Shown: positions 9,541 to 19,699, counted from the first letter of the stretch. The stretch is 64,000 bases of DNA from Symbiodinium natans (GCA_905221605.1 CAJNDS010002703.1:179001-243000), one strand, 5' to 3'. Numbers and translations are program-made. Notes: generated from the letters alone by a model not told the origin.

Positions 9541-12048
9541 GCTCCGTAGCCATTTTGGCTCAAGGTTTCGGCTCAACCCCGGTGGGGTGCACACAGTAGC
9601 TGAGCGAGTAGCTGTGAACCTGGGTTTCGGGCCTCAACTGAGTTAAGGTACTGGACCCCCTTGTTTTTGGCCTATTCGCCCGAGCCATATCGTGTCAGAG
9701 CTTTTACCCGGCCGTGGGGCTGTGATCTGCATTGCACCCTTCCTTGAGCTACTGGGCAAAACCCCTCCAGCTGGGAGGTGGGCACCACATCCCCTCCAGG
9801 TGGGAGGTGGGCATCACTTCCCCTCCAGCTAGGAGGCGTAGTGCTCAGGCCTTCAGTGCTGTCGTGGCCGCCAACCTTAGTTTGCCATAGTGGTGCCCTG
9901 TTTTCTTGATTTTACTTGTCTTGACGATTTGCTTGAATTGCTGTGCAACTTTCACCAAGTTTTGGCTGGTCTATCGTGCGGAAGCAGCTCTCCTGAAGGC
10001 GAACGGGCTGAGTTGTGACTAACCGCGCCGATCAGATTGGTCATACAACAGTTGCACCTTTGCAGGAAGGTTTGTCCTGTACTCTGTTGTGCCACTTCTA
10101 TCCAGACCCCATCTGTCCCCGCCTCTAGGCTGTGGTGTAACTACCCCGCCCTTGAGGCTGTGGTTTGCACATCAGAAGTGGCCTTCTCAGGGCCTAGCTG
10201 GCAGTTTGAGGTACCGGCCGAAATCTGGCAAGCACTCCTCACAGGCTGGCCTACCCTCGTGTGGTGTCGTGAGGTCGGCCAGCCTGGGCTCTCATGGTCT
10301 TCGCTTCAGTGATTTGGGGTTCCTTGTGAGGCTTGTTGGCCCTGGTCCCATCCATTAGTCTCTGCAGGGACCATGGGGGTCGGTGCATCCTAAACCCGGG
10401 CCTCGCAAATTGTGTTGAGGCTGGCTTTTTTCCCCTAACCATGCAGATGCCCCCAAGCAAGTGCCAGCAGTGTGTCTGGCACAGAGGGAGCTTGTGGTTC
10501 CTTGCTCGCCATTGGATTTTCGCCTTAATTAGATGGTTGCAGCGCGTTTCGTTCTCGGCCAGTTGCCCATGTGCGGAGGACGTTAAGCCTTTCGGTTAGG
10601 ATGCGTTTGGTAATGGCCTCGTGTTGAGATGAGGCAAAAGTTTTTGGCCCTCTGCAGGGTTGTCTGGGGCTTCCCTGCAGGCCTATGCGCCGGCGGCAGA
10701 GAGTAGTCCTTTCCTCAGACCTTGTGACTGCTCCTGCCGCTGGTGCCCTGGGTTTAGGGCTGGTTTTAGGGTAGGTACTTGGCAGTGCTGTCCTTGCTTG
10801 GACTGCCTGCCTTCGCCCTACCACCAGGTATGGGATCAGCGCACCATGGGGCTTTCCAGGCAGGCTCAGGACCTGTGCCTCGTCTCCTCACTGGGCATAT
10901 AATTGAAGGCTCGCGAGGTGCAGGCCAATTGTCACTCCTTCTTCTTCGCTGTGCGAGACTACAAGGGTGATGAGCCTTTTGGCATGTTGTCCGGATTCTG
11001 TCCTTTTTGTTCCGGTGTTTTCTCTTTTGGGGTTTAGGGTGTAGCGCAGAGGCCAAAAATGCAACATGCTGTTGCTGGCATAGGCTTTTGCCGAGGTTTT
11101 CTGCCCCAATTTCCCTTTTAGCACCTTGAGAAAAAGGTGGCCCGCTGGCACCAAAGATCATACGGGTCGGCGTTCCGTGGGGCCAGAGTCCTGATTTGGC
11201 CCTTCCCTTGAAACAGTCTGGGGTTTTACAGGGGCAGTGGGTTCCCTTCCCTTGCTTGCAGCAGCCTGGGAAGGTCCCTTTACTGCGTGGGTCCATTTGG
11301 TCGTTTTGGCCCTTTCCCAGTGACCAGTCAGCAGGTCCCTGGGAGCAGTCTTCGGGGTTTCGAAATCTTTCTTGCAGAAAGTCTAGCAGGGCGTTGTTCC
11401 CTGCGCCTGCACGTAGTTAGTTGAAGGGAAAGCGTCGCTCCCTGCGCCTGGTTGAGGGGAGTGCGTGGGCCCCCCGCTAAAGGTACCAAATTGAGGGGCT
11501 GCTGCTTTGTGTAAGGTGAGGTGGAGGACCCCCTTTGGCTGTTTGGGCGTGAGGCTAGGAGTTCGTTGGCTGTGTCAACCCAGGCCTAAAGGCTGTGGCA
11601 TCAGTGCATGACAGTCGCTTGTGCTCCTGTGCGAGTGCTGTTATGCCATGGATTCCCAGCCTCGGGGCTGCGGTTTCGAGAATTCCTTCCTCTGATGAGA
11701 TGGACACAGACAGCTGCTGGGAGCAGGTCTTTTGCTTGGGCTATGGTCAGTACGATGAGAGGAGTAGGAAAAGCGAAGTGCTTTGTACAGCTGGCGACTC
11801 GGACGAGTGAAAGCCACAGTCCTCCATCTGACCTGTTCTACTAGCGGTCAGAGCCTCTTAACTGTGTCATAGGCGCCTGTAGGTAGTGGGTGCACCACAC
11901 TCCCAGCCTTGAGCTGTGGTTTGCCGTAGCAGGTTGGCCGACCAGCCCGAGAGACTATGTCTCGCCCCTTAGGGGCTCCGGGTGAATTCATTTGCATGAT
12001 GGACGCCCACTGGGTAACGCTTTCGCGCTTGCTGAAGAAAAAGTTGAT
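9541..12048 (+). repeat. LTR-like unit C (~2.5 kb) with full DinoSL relict at its start
   Basis: Full-length third copy, collinear with unit A over its whole length and ending with the same AAAAAGTTGATG. Just inside its 5' end lies a complete spliced-leader sequence (9543-9564). Downstream sequence (12049 on) differs from that following units A and B, so this may be the 5' LTR of a second, diverged or broken element. Confidence 0.7.
9543..9564 (+). other. Relict dinoflagellate spliced leader (DinoSL), complete 22 nt
   Basis: The 22 nt begin TCCGTAGCC and end CATTTTGGCTCAAG, identical to the conserved DinoSL trans-spliced to nuclear mRNAs in dinoflagellates. An internal genomic copy next to transcribed sequence is normally explained by reverse transcription of a trans-spliced mRNA. 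It is not followed by the usual SL-RNA intron sequence or Sm site, so it is not read as an SL RNA gene. It fixes the host lineage. Confidence 0.9.
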
Positions 12049-12368
12049 GCCCACAGTGGCTATCAGCACCTTTCCAAACGTTACCAAAGTGTTTGAAGAG
12101 TTTCGGGAGCGAATGCTTGTTGTTTGGTTTGCAGTGCAGCAGCAGAGCTTTCCTTTAATTTGTTTTGTATGCATGGCCAGAGTTTTTTGCTTTTGTGAGG
12201 AGATGCTTGTTTTTAGCAAGCATGAGGCTTGAGTCAGAAGCTTCACGTCGCACGTAGAAGATTTGTAAGTGCTTGACGTTGTTGAATAGGCTCGAGAAGT
12301 AGTTTGGACGGGTTGTCTTGCGCAGCCAACGTTTCACTCAACAACCAGCTTGAACAGCAGCTGAAGCA
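12049..12368 (+). other. Leader-like non-coding stretch with weak primer-binding-site resemblance
   Basis: Immediately after unit C the sequence reads CCCACA then G then TGGCTATCAGCACC (12057-12070). This resembles the Copia primer-binding site complementary to initiator tRNA-Met (TGGTATCAGAGC) with one extra base and mismatches. If correct, 12057 onward is the untranslated leader of a second element. No convincing Gag frame follows. Confidence 0.3.
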
Positions 12369-12741
12369 AAGAAGAGAGTGTGGTGCCACTCTTTGCTCAG
12401 AGAAGCCTGAAGAGAGTGTGGAGCTGCTACTCTTTGCTCAGAGAAGCCTGAAGAGAGTGTGGAGCTGCTACTCTTTGCTCAGAGATGCCTGAAGAGAGTG
12501 TGGAGCTGCTACTCTTTGCTCAGAGAAGCCGGAAGAGAGTGTGGAGCTGCTACTCTTTGCTCAAAGAAGCCTGAAGAGAGTGTGGAGCTGCTACTCTTTG
12601 CTCAGAGAAGCCGGAAGAGAGGAGCTGCTACTCTTTGCTCGCAGAGAAGCTTGAAGGGAGTGTAGAGCTGCTACTCTTTGCTCAGAGAAGCCTGAAGGAG
12701 TGTGGAGCTGCTACTCTTTGCTCAAAGAAGCTGGAAGAGAC
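12369..12741 (+). repeat. 41-bp minisatellite, about nine copies
   Basis: Tandem copies of a unit containing GAGAGTGTGGAGCTGCTACT followed by CTTTGCTCAGAGAAGCC. Unit length is about 41-42 bp with a few short variants (for example 12610-12640). Because the period is often not a multiple of three, the encoded repeats change frame, which argues against a coding role. Confidence 0.85.
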
Positions 12742-12866
12742 GTGAGGAAGTTTGGAGCTCTGTGGAGCTTGTGAGAAGTTCGAGAAGCTACCAAACTTTT
12801 ACAGAAAGGGCTCAGCACAACACCTACTAGGCACAGACCCCAACGTTCCCGGAATGCGTGGTATGA

Positions 12867-13309
12867 TCCCTTAAGGGGCTCGCAAGATCCAAGCATCCAA
12901 CTAAGCAGCAACTCAACAGCTTCTGGTTCAAGCTGTACTGCCATGGCACTCCCAAGGAGCCCGAGCCCTCGGCCCTCGCGGCCGCGCTTACCACCTTCCC
13001 CTTTCAGTATCGGGACGAAGGTGTGGTGCAATATCGGCAAGTGCAGGATGCCATCCGGACGATGTGGCATGCAGCCCAAGCCTCAATGAAACGGCACATA
13101 GGGGTCTCCATCCCAACTGGCATCCCTGAGTGGGGGGTTAGCGAGGAGGAGTTGCCAGAAGTATCAGGAAGACGGGCCCATACTGTCTCTGCAGGCCACC
13201 GCCCACGACGCCCTGACTGGGAAGGCCTTGGCAATAATCCCTCACACCCGCCTGATTGCATGGGTGGGACCACTGGACTGTATTTTCTGAATCGGTAGCT
13301 GTCGCTACT
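12867..13309 (+). pseudogene. Exon-like coding fragment, unknown family (array copy 1)
   Basis: The frame is open from 12867 through a peptide containing CHGTPKEPEPSALAAAL, then FPFQYRDEGVVQYRQ and GIPEWGVSEEELP, with a balanced composition typical of real protein. After about 13190 two frames compete: one follows a CTGCAG acceptor-like site at ~13190 and runs to TGA near 13288. I do not recognise the family. Partial copies of the same segment appear near 13475-13683 and 13885-13950, so it belongs to a decayed tandem array. Confidence 0.4.
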
Positions 13310-13474
13310 CAATGGCTTCCGTCCTGGGAGCCTCCAGGGAGCCTGCTGCTCTTGGCTGCGGCTCGCGGCTGCCCCACTGGCTGGCCACCATGGGGAGCCC
13401 TGGGCTGGTCTGCAGTGCTCACTTGTAAGTCCCCAGTGGCTGACCACCATGGGGCGCACGGACGCTTGTTATAG

Positions 13475-13683
13475 GAAGTTTCCATGGCACCCCAACCTGC
13501 CTCGGCGAATGTGGTGAGGTGTACAACTTCAAGGTGCCTGAGCCCTCGGCCCTTGTAGTTGACCCTGCCGTTTCCTCTTGCCTTGCGGAAGGAAGGATTC
13601 GTGCAACATTGGCAAACCCTAAGGTCCACTGCTCCGCTATGTGCAAGGACGGGTTTTCCCCCAGTGGAACCGGTCGCTACTGA
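13475..13683 (+). pseudogene. Exon-like coding fragment, diverged copy 2
   Basis: An open frame to TGA 13681-13683 encodes FHGTP, then KVPEPSALVVDPAVSS. It shares HGTP...PEPSAL with the fragment at 12867 and the matching DNA word GAGCCCTCGGCCCT. It has drifted in sequence and length. A third trace, CCATGGCACTGCAAG, is at ~13910. No function is assigned. Confidence 0.35.
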
Positions 13684-14013
13684 TGCGCATTGACCTCCCT
13701 TGTCGGGACGGGGACACCCTTCTGGGTGGGCGCTGCGGTGAGCCTAGTGGAGTGGAGCCTCTCGCTCGGGGCTGCACCACTGGCTGGCCTCCATGGAGTA
13801 CTCTGGGCTGGTCTTGCCTTGATTGTTCATCGTGTTATGTCCAAGGTAAGACTGCCCAGTCTTCCTCTCCTCCGCCCCTCTTTGACCGGGTAGGTTGCCT
13901 TTTCTGTGCCATGGCACTGCAAGAACCCCTCGGCTTTGAGACCCAGCAGCCGCCCGCACTGGTTGCCCCACCGCTCATCACGGGACGAGACAACGCTTGG
14001 ATCACAGTGAGTC

Positions 14014-14268
14014 ATGGCAATGCGACCCTCCCCCTTTGTGGTATCTCGACCGAATGACGACTCTGGAGAGGCCAATGCGGTGGTGCTGCGTCTCCCAGAT
14101 TGCGGGCACTTCCGCTTGACGAATATGCACCCACTGCCCTGGCAAGAAGCCATCGAACACCTGTGGAGTAACCTGGCCTTCAAAAGGGCCATCATCGTCT
14201 ATGCTTGGCCTGTGGCAGGGCAGGCAGGCTCTCCGCCCGCCTGGATGCTACCTGACGGCGCCGCCTGA
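14014..14268 (+). pseudogene. Alpha/beta-hydrolase-like C-terminal fragment (catalytic His region), copy 1
   Basis: The frame encodes DDSGEANAVVLRLPDCGHF followed by TNMHPLPWQEAIEHL. A hydrophobic strand ending in (G/D)CGHF just before a helix is the usual setting of the catalytic histidine in alpha/beta hydrolases (family knowledge); assignment here is inference. It lies upstream of, and in the same orientation as, the nucleophile-elbow fragment at 14329, so it is the tail of a preceding array copy. Its frame runs out at TGA 14266-14268. Confidence 0.45.
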
Positions 14269-14328
14269 ACGAAAGCTGTGTATATCATGGAGATCTTGGG
14301 CTCTTGCAGGCTGCCAAAAGTGATGTGA

Positions 14329-14519
14329 GCCCTCACATCTCCTTGCCGACGTACCTTATTGGCTTGGGCTCTGGAGGGACCATTGCTTACCAGATTGCAG
14401 TCTCCGAGACCCCGGCGAGCTTTCGGGCTTGCGTGTGTGGCCTCCCCTCTGGCTGTCTGTTGAGACTTTGCTTGCGCGCGGACATCTATCCAGGTGGGCG
14501 CAGCTGCAAGCCAGGGTGA
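14329..14519 (+). pseudogene. Alpha/beta-hydrolase-like nucleophile-elbow exon, copy 2
   Basis: The exon encodes SHISLPTYLIGLGSGGTIA then YQIAVSETPASFRACVCG. The segment IGLGSGGTIAYQIA fits a strand-nucleophile-helix elbow with Ser in LGSGG. It ends near 14516 at a GTGAGC donor-like site. The following intron-like piece contains the repeated CACTGGCTGACCACCATGG word and ends in TTTTCTTTAG at 14580-14589. The exon is duplicated almost unchanged at 14940-15133. Confidence 0.45.
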
Positions 14520-14589
14520 GCGGAGGACCTTTCGCTCGGGGCTGCTCCACTGGCTGACCACCATGGAGTGCCCTTTCCTTTTCTTTAGG

Positions 14590-14875
14590 GAGTCTGACCT
14601 GTCACATCCCCTTGCCACTGCGGGTCTGTTATCTGTCCTGGACGACGGGTACGGGATCCTGACGGCCGAATATCGACTCTGGAGAGGCCAATGCGGCGGT
14701 GCTGCCTCTCCCAGGTTGCGGGCACTTCTACGTGGAGAATATGCACTTACTGCCCTGGCCAGGAGCCATCGAACACCTGGGAGTAACTTGGCCTTCAAGA
14801 GGGCCATCATCGCCTGTGCTTGGCCTGTGGAGGACAGGCAGGATCTCCGCCCGCCTGGATGCTACCTGACGGCGC
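14590..14875 (+). pseudogene. Alpha/beta-hydrolase-like C-terminal exon, copy 2
   Basis: After the TTTAG acceptor the sequence can encode a strand (IPLPLRVCYLSW) and, in the frame of 14678, SGEANAAVLPLPGCGHFYVE then NMHLLPWPGAIEHLGVTW. PGCGHFYVEN is a good match to the catalytic-His context of the fold. The two segments are in different frames, so either another small intron lies between ~14650 and 14680 or the copy is frameshifted. The second frame stops at TGA 14869-14871. Confidence 0.45.
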
Positions 14876-14939
14876 CGCCTGGACGAAAGCTGTGTTTACC
14901 ATGGAGATCTTAGCGCTCTTGCAGGCTGCCAAAGTGATG

Positions 14940-15133
14940 TGAGCCCTCACATCTCCTTGCCGACGTACCTTATTGGCTTGGGCTCTGGAGGGACCATTGC
15001 CTACCAGATTGCAGTCTCCGAGACCCCGGCGAGCTTTCGGGCTTGCGTGTGTGGCCTCCCCTCTGGCTGTCTGATGAGACTGTGCTTGTGCGCGGACATC
15101 TATCTAGGTGGGCGCAGCTGCAAGCCAGGGTGA
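14940..15133 (+). pseudogene. Alpha/beta-hydrolase-like nucleophile-elbow exon, copy 3
   Basis: Near-identical duplicate of 14329-14519 (the two differ by a handful of bases), again followed by GTGAGCGG, a copy of the intron-like repeat, and an acceptor TCTCCTTTAG at ~15265-15274. The next exon (15275-15350) is a diverged copy of 14590-14660. No His-containing third exon follows, so this copy is incomplete. Confidence 0.45.
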
Positions 15134-15299
15134 GCGGAGGACCTTTCGCTCGGGGCTGCTCCACTGGCTGACCACCATGGAGTGCCCTGGGCCGGTCTTG
15201 CCTTGATAGTTCTTGCTGTTAAGTCCCCACTGGCTGACCACCATGGGGCATACGCACGTCTTTCCTCTCCTTTAGGGAGTCTGACCTGTAACATCCCTT

Positions 15300-16010
15300 T
15301 GCCAATGCGGGTCTGTTATCTGTCCTTGACGACGAGTATGGGATCCTGACTATCGAGTGATGACCTCGGTTCGAGCCGAATGATGTCGCACCTGTAGCTA
15401 CATGATGGTGGTTTTGAGAATCTGGCAGTGTCGCATTTTGCGACTCCCCGCATGCTCTGTGCTGTATGATTGCACCGGGACTTCAACGTCGACTTCGAGT
15501 ACTGAGTGCGTGGGGTTACCTAGTAGTTCAGCGCCTTTGCTTGCTTTGTTTCTTCTGTTTCTTTGTTTCTTGGGTGGTTGCGTGGTGTGTTTGGTGGTTT
15601 GCGCGCGCTGACTTCGTTTCACCTGTTATGTCGAGCCCAACAAGACCGGCCTACTGTGCTACTGATGTAGTAAAGAGGCGCCAGTCCAAAAAAAAAAAGT
15701 CGAGCATTTCTCCGGGTTCTTCCGACCGATGCCCGGTCCGCTGCCGCTCCAGTACCACTTCACCGACCGGGATTTTTCTGTGCCAGCGCATCGAAAAGAG
15801 AGAGCGTGCTCTGCTTGTCCGTGGTTTGACTTAAGTACATTCGAAACGGACTAGTGCATGGCAGTGAACCCATTCTCATTCTCCACTGGTTCCCAATTCT
15901 TCCCAACGCTATCAAGGGAACGACCGTTTCCCTCACATGACATCTTCATCCAACATCCTCAGCCGGCGTTGTTGAGAATGTCTTTTTGTAGACCCACACA
16001 ATCCCTAAAT
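15300..16010. other. Non-coding stretch after the exon array
   Basis: Nothing coding is convincing here. A run of 11 A lies at about 15689-15699 after CGCCAGTCC, which could be a retroposed tail or chance. T-rich DNA at 15540-15600 gives apparent hydrophobic peptides of no significance. Confidence 0.4.
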
Positions 16011-16085
16011 CCTCATCCCTAAACCCTTCACCCTCATCCCTAAACCCCAAACACCAAACCCCAAACCCTAAACCCTAAACCTCGG
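16011..16085. repeat. Degenerate CCCTAAA array
   Basis: First telomere-like heptamer block in the window: CCCTAAA units mixed with TCATCCC variants. Confidence 0.75.
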
Positions 16086-17734
16086 AATGCCCACCAAATG
16101 CCTTCTACATAAAAATGCACACTGAGCACATGGCCTCGGAGTCCCGAAGCTCTTCCAGGCTGGGCTCTGCGCATGCCTCCAGGGCCCGGGTTAGGGTTTC
16201 GGGGGTTCGAGGGCTGGGGGGTTATGGGGGTTCTAGGGGGGGGGGGGTAGAGGGTTGAGGGTTGGGTGTTATAGGGTTTTTGGGTGATCGGTTTCTTGGT
16301 TGAACTTGCAGCGGAAGTGAACTGGGGGGGATTTGTAAGCTTGCTGGAGAACCCCTGAAGCCCTCTTTGCTTGAAATAGCAGAAAGACGGCTGGCGGCTG
16401 GCAGTGTCAGCAGGCCGAGGCATCGAGCGTCGAGTTTCGAAACTGCAGGTGTCGGGCTCGCGCTCGGGAAAGTGTTCTTCTTGGAGGTCCAGGATTGTCC
16501 CTGAAGTTTGAAATTTACCTGGGCCGCCCGGGGCTCACACTTAAGTCCTGTTAAGTACCGGTATTTTTCACAACATGCGAGCGCGACGCCCCTACCGCAG
16601 TGAACCTCTTCCCCATCTTCTTGTTCCCAAGGCACACCAAAGATAGAACTGATAGCATGTATTAGGGACCCTGTCAGGAATGCCGGAATGCCTGAAAGAA
16701 AGCTATCTCCATACATAGACACCCCCCCCCAGCCCCGCCCCACCTTCAACCACACCATTGACAGATACATTGATACGTCTCGGTCGAAGGGGCGGCTCCT
16801 TCATGTCAACTGTGCCGATTTTTCGGGTCCCGTACTTTGCACTCCTGTAATTTTGGGGGGTCAGCTGAGCCAAGTGGATTTTAGAGGACGCAGAACTTCC
16901 AAAAGCCCCTGAATTACGGACGGTGCTGTCAACTGTGCTGAGGATCCGACCATAAGAAGGGGGTGTGGAAGTCCTGGAGTACTATGGAGTACTCAAACAG
17001 CAAGCCAGGTTTTTGCCGGCGAGCAGAGGCCTGGACCCTGGATGGATGACTTGCAGCTGGGTTTAGGCTTTAGGGTTTAGGGTTCAGGGTTTGCGGCTTC
17101 GACACTGCATACGAGACTCTGGATGATACCTGTACAGTTTGAAGGGTCATGCCACTCATAGCCAACACAACCACTGGCGCCATGACTTCTCGGAGGAAGG
17201 ACCTTGCTCAAGCATTCTTTCTTGTAGTTTGAGGTGGGTTTGGGTCTCTTGACATGGGTACCTATTTGGGGGTCCTTATATGGTTGACATGAAGTTTGGG
17301 GCGAAAAATGGGTCCCCCTCTTTCGGGAAAGAGCAGGTTCAAAGCTCAGGGGATAAGGTTGCCTGTACAGGGACCCCTGTATTGGGACCCCTTTCCATGT
17401 CTGGAAGCCTTGGACGTACCCAGAAGCCTTTTTGGTGGGCTTGGCGCCTAGAAGCCAGATCGGCTAGCACGTTGAGAGAATAACAACAACCCAGACCCCT
17501 GGTAGGATCCCAAAAAACAAAACCCCCAAGTTGTACCCTGTACTAGTATTTGGGTTATTCTTAGGAGCCCTGAAGGGAGAGATCTACTTTTGGGAGCCCC
17601 CTCCCCCCCACCTTTGTTAAAGGGGTTGGCGCACAAAACCCTGGGTACGGGCCAAGCTCTGCAAGCGCTCTAGGGAGTGCGCCCCAAAATTTAGAGAAAC
17701 GTACACGCGATGCACACTAACCTCTGAAACCTGG
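16086..17734. other. Unique or low-copy non-coding DNA
   Basis: No gene supported. A short reversed telomere-like patch (GGGTTTAG variants) occurs at 17060-17095. The overlapping open frames on both strands lack family resemblance and protein-like composition. Confidence 0.4.
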
Positions 17735-18068
17735 ACCCTAGACCCTAAACCCTAGACCCGAGACCCTAGACCCTAGACCCTAGCCCCTAGACCCTAGACC
17801 CTAGACCCGAGACCCTAGACCCTAGACCCCAGACCCTAGACCCTAGACCCTAGACCCTAGACCCTAGACCCTAGACCCTAAACCCTAAACCCTAAACCCT
17901 AAACCGCCCAAGACCCGGTCTCACATCCGAACCCTTCCAGAAAAGAGCCACCGAAACCTGCCCTAAACCCTAAACCCTGCACCCTAAACCCTCAACCCTA
18001 AACCCTAAACCCTAAACCGACCCTAAGCCCTAAACCCTAAACCCTAAACCCCAAACCCTAAACCCTAG
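17735..18068. repeat. CCCTAGA variant array passing into CCCTAAA
   Basis: About 140 bp of CCCTAGA (a one-base variant of the telomere-like unit), then canonical CCCTAAA to 17905, a short unique gap, and a second CCCTAAA block at 17963-18068. Homogenised variant units suggest local amplification rather than telomerase addition. Confidence 0.85.
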
Positions 18069-18613
18069 CATCTGCTCCTGAGACGTGACACCCTTCTTGC
18101 CGAAATCCTCTTTCAGCAGAGGCCCCCCCCCCTCAACAGCGATGGAAACCCTCGTTCTAAACCCGGGAGCTTCCTAAAGCTCCAAGAAGGGATGCCAGAA
18201 TTGGGCGCGAGCTACTGCGCCTGCCACAAAAATTCCACAGCATTCCCGCCGCCCCTCCCCACCCCCACTCAGGTTCAAACCGGTTCAGCGATTTGCAGCT
18301 GCCCCACATCAGTGCGGCACCCGAAGATGAGGGCTTAGGGTTTCAAGGGTTTGGAGTTCAGGTTCTGGGGCAATTCTAGGGGTTAAGATTGAAGTTAAAA
18401 AGATGCATGTAGGGGGCTTAGGGTCTAAAGGAGTTTAGAGGTTTGGGGGTTTGGGGGGTCTAGGGCGTTTGGGGGTTAGGCTTCAATGTTGGTGGCCAGA
18501 AGTGCAGCTGCTAGCAATTGCTATGTATCAAGGCCGTTAATGGACAGGCAACTCAGACTCAAGCTGTCATCAATGCATGCTTAAGCCTGTCCTTTCTTTT
18601 TTCAAAGTGTGCG

Positions 18614-18743
18614 AGTACTTGGAGGTTCATGGGCACTTAGTAGCCCCCATTATGAGTCTGCTTATAACCTACTTAGGGGACTTAGGGGGCTTATAAATAC
18701 AGTTATCATTGGGGTTATAAGTACCCTGAACCTCCAAGTACCC
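18614..18743. repeat. Foldback (MITE-like) element
   Basis: The left arm GTACTTGGAGGTTCATGGG is the reverse complement, with few mismatches, of the right arm CTGAACCTCCAAGTAC ending near 18743. The middle carries GGGGACTTAGGGGGCTTATAA. A related sequence lies at 39130-39250, so this is a dispersed family. Confidence 0.6.
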
Positions 18744-18929
18744 ATAGCCAGGTGTTTGACCAATCCGACGTTGTTGCGTTTGGTGCCAGAGCAACTGTGC
18801 CGAAGGCTCGAGACAGGGACGCCAAATCTTCCACAGTTTTACGCGAAGTTGTCAGCCAAGCAGGAAAGGGACCTAGTAGGCTTGTCGTTGATGCGAAGCG
18901 GGACGTGGCAACCCAGAAAAACAGAGCAG

Positions 18930-18933
<4 letters not shown>

Positions 18934-18989
<56 letters not shown>

Positions 18990-18990
18990 C
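18934..18990. repeat. (AG)n microsatellite
   Basis: About 25 AG repeats, directly followed by a CCCTAAA array. Confidence 0.95.
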
Positions 18991-18996
18991 CATGTA

Positions 18997-19142
18997 AACC
19001 CTAAACCCTAAACCCTAAACCCTAAACCCTAAACCCTAAACCCTAAACCCTAAACCCTAAACCCTAAACCCTGAACCCTAAACCCTAAACCCTAAACCCT
19101 AAACCCTAAACCCTAAACCCTAAACCCTAAACCCTAAACCCT
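18997..19142. repeat. CCCTAAA array, ~20 units
   Basis: Nearly perfect telomere-type heptamers with one CCCTGAA variant. Flanked by the (AG)n tract and by unique DNA, so interstitial. Confidence 0.95.
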
Positions 19143-19249
19143 GGCAGGCGCATCGTCTTGTCCCGTGAAGTAGGCCGGGGCAGCTGTTTGTTTGGACCTT
19201 CAGTGGATGTGGCAGTGGCGGTTCGTGCTGTGACATGCTGTGAACACTT

Positions 19250-19326
19250 GTGGTCTAGGGTTGAGGGGTTTAGGGTTGAGGGTTTAGGGTCTAGGGTCTA
19301 GGGTTTAAGGTTTAGGGTTTAGGGTT
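19250..19326. repeat. Degenerate TTTAGGG array (opposite orientation)
   Basis: About ten TTTAGGG-like units with TCTAGGG and TTGAGGG variants, opposite in orientation to the array at 18997 and only ~110 bp away. Confidence 0.85.
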
Positions 19327-19699
19327 GTTTTTTCGAGCGTTCATGTTTGCCAATGTTTGCTTTGGCACCGCCGGGGCAAGCAAGCCTGTACACACACAGA
19401 TACACACACAGACGAGGACGTACAGAGACCAGTTTATCCCATGTTTTTATCCTTTCCGCATGCTTTTTGATACATCGTGGATTCCAAGCTGCTTTTTGCA
19501 GTATACTCCTTTTCTTGCAACCCTAGGACGTCGGCTCTGTCGTTCACCCCCCTGTAGCCGTCCCTTCCTTCCCTCTTCTCACGATAAGCCACTGCCTGCC
19601 AGGATTCATCGGCCTCGCCCTACACCGACTTGGTCCGGTGGATTATCGACGAAGCCAGGAAGTCATGTCATGGGCGGTGGACTAGGATTAAGTTAGCGC

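Larger units (their letters stand above)
13370..15275 (+). repeat. Repeated intron-like element (CACTGGCTGACCACCATGG family)
   Basis: The same ~100-bp intron-like sequence occurs near 13375-13470, 13775-13850, 14547-14589 and 15155-15274. It contains CACTGGCTGRCCACCATGG, then in the longer copies GGGCTGGTCTTGCC and a second CTGGCTGACCACCATGG. Two copies are bounded by GTGAGC donor-like and CTTTAG acceptor-like sites. This looks like introner-type spread or simply array duplication. Confidence 0.5.

Noticed and set aside
9543-9700. Functional SL RNA gene
   Set aside because: The leader matches, but the sequence after it equals the LTR-unit body seen without full leader in unit A, and I find no Sm-binding site or short SL-RNA-like end.
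5549-11844. Repeated short frames (60-180 codons) within LTR-like units A-C
   Set aside because: They recur only because the unit is repeated, differ by frameshifting indels between copies, and have no recognisable domain.
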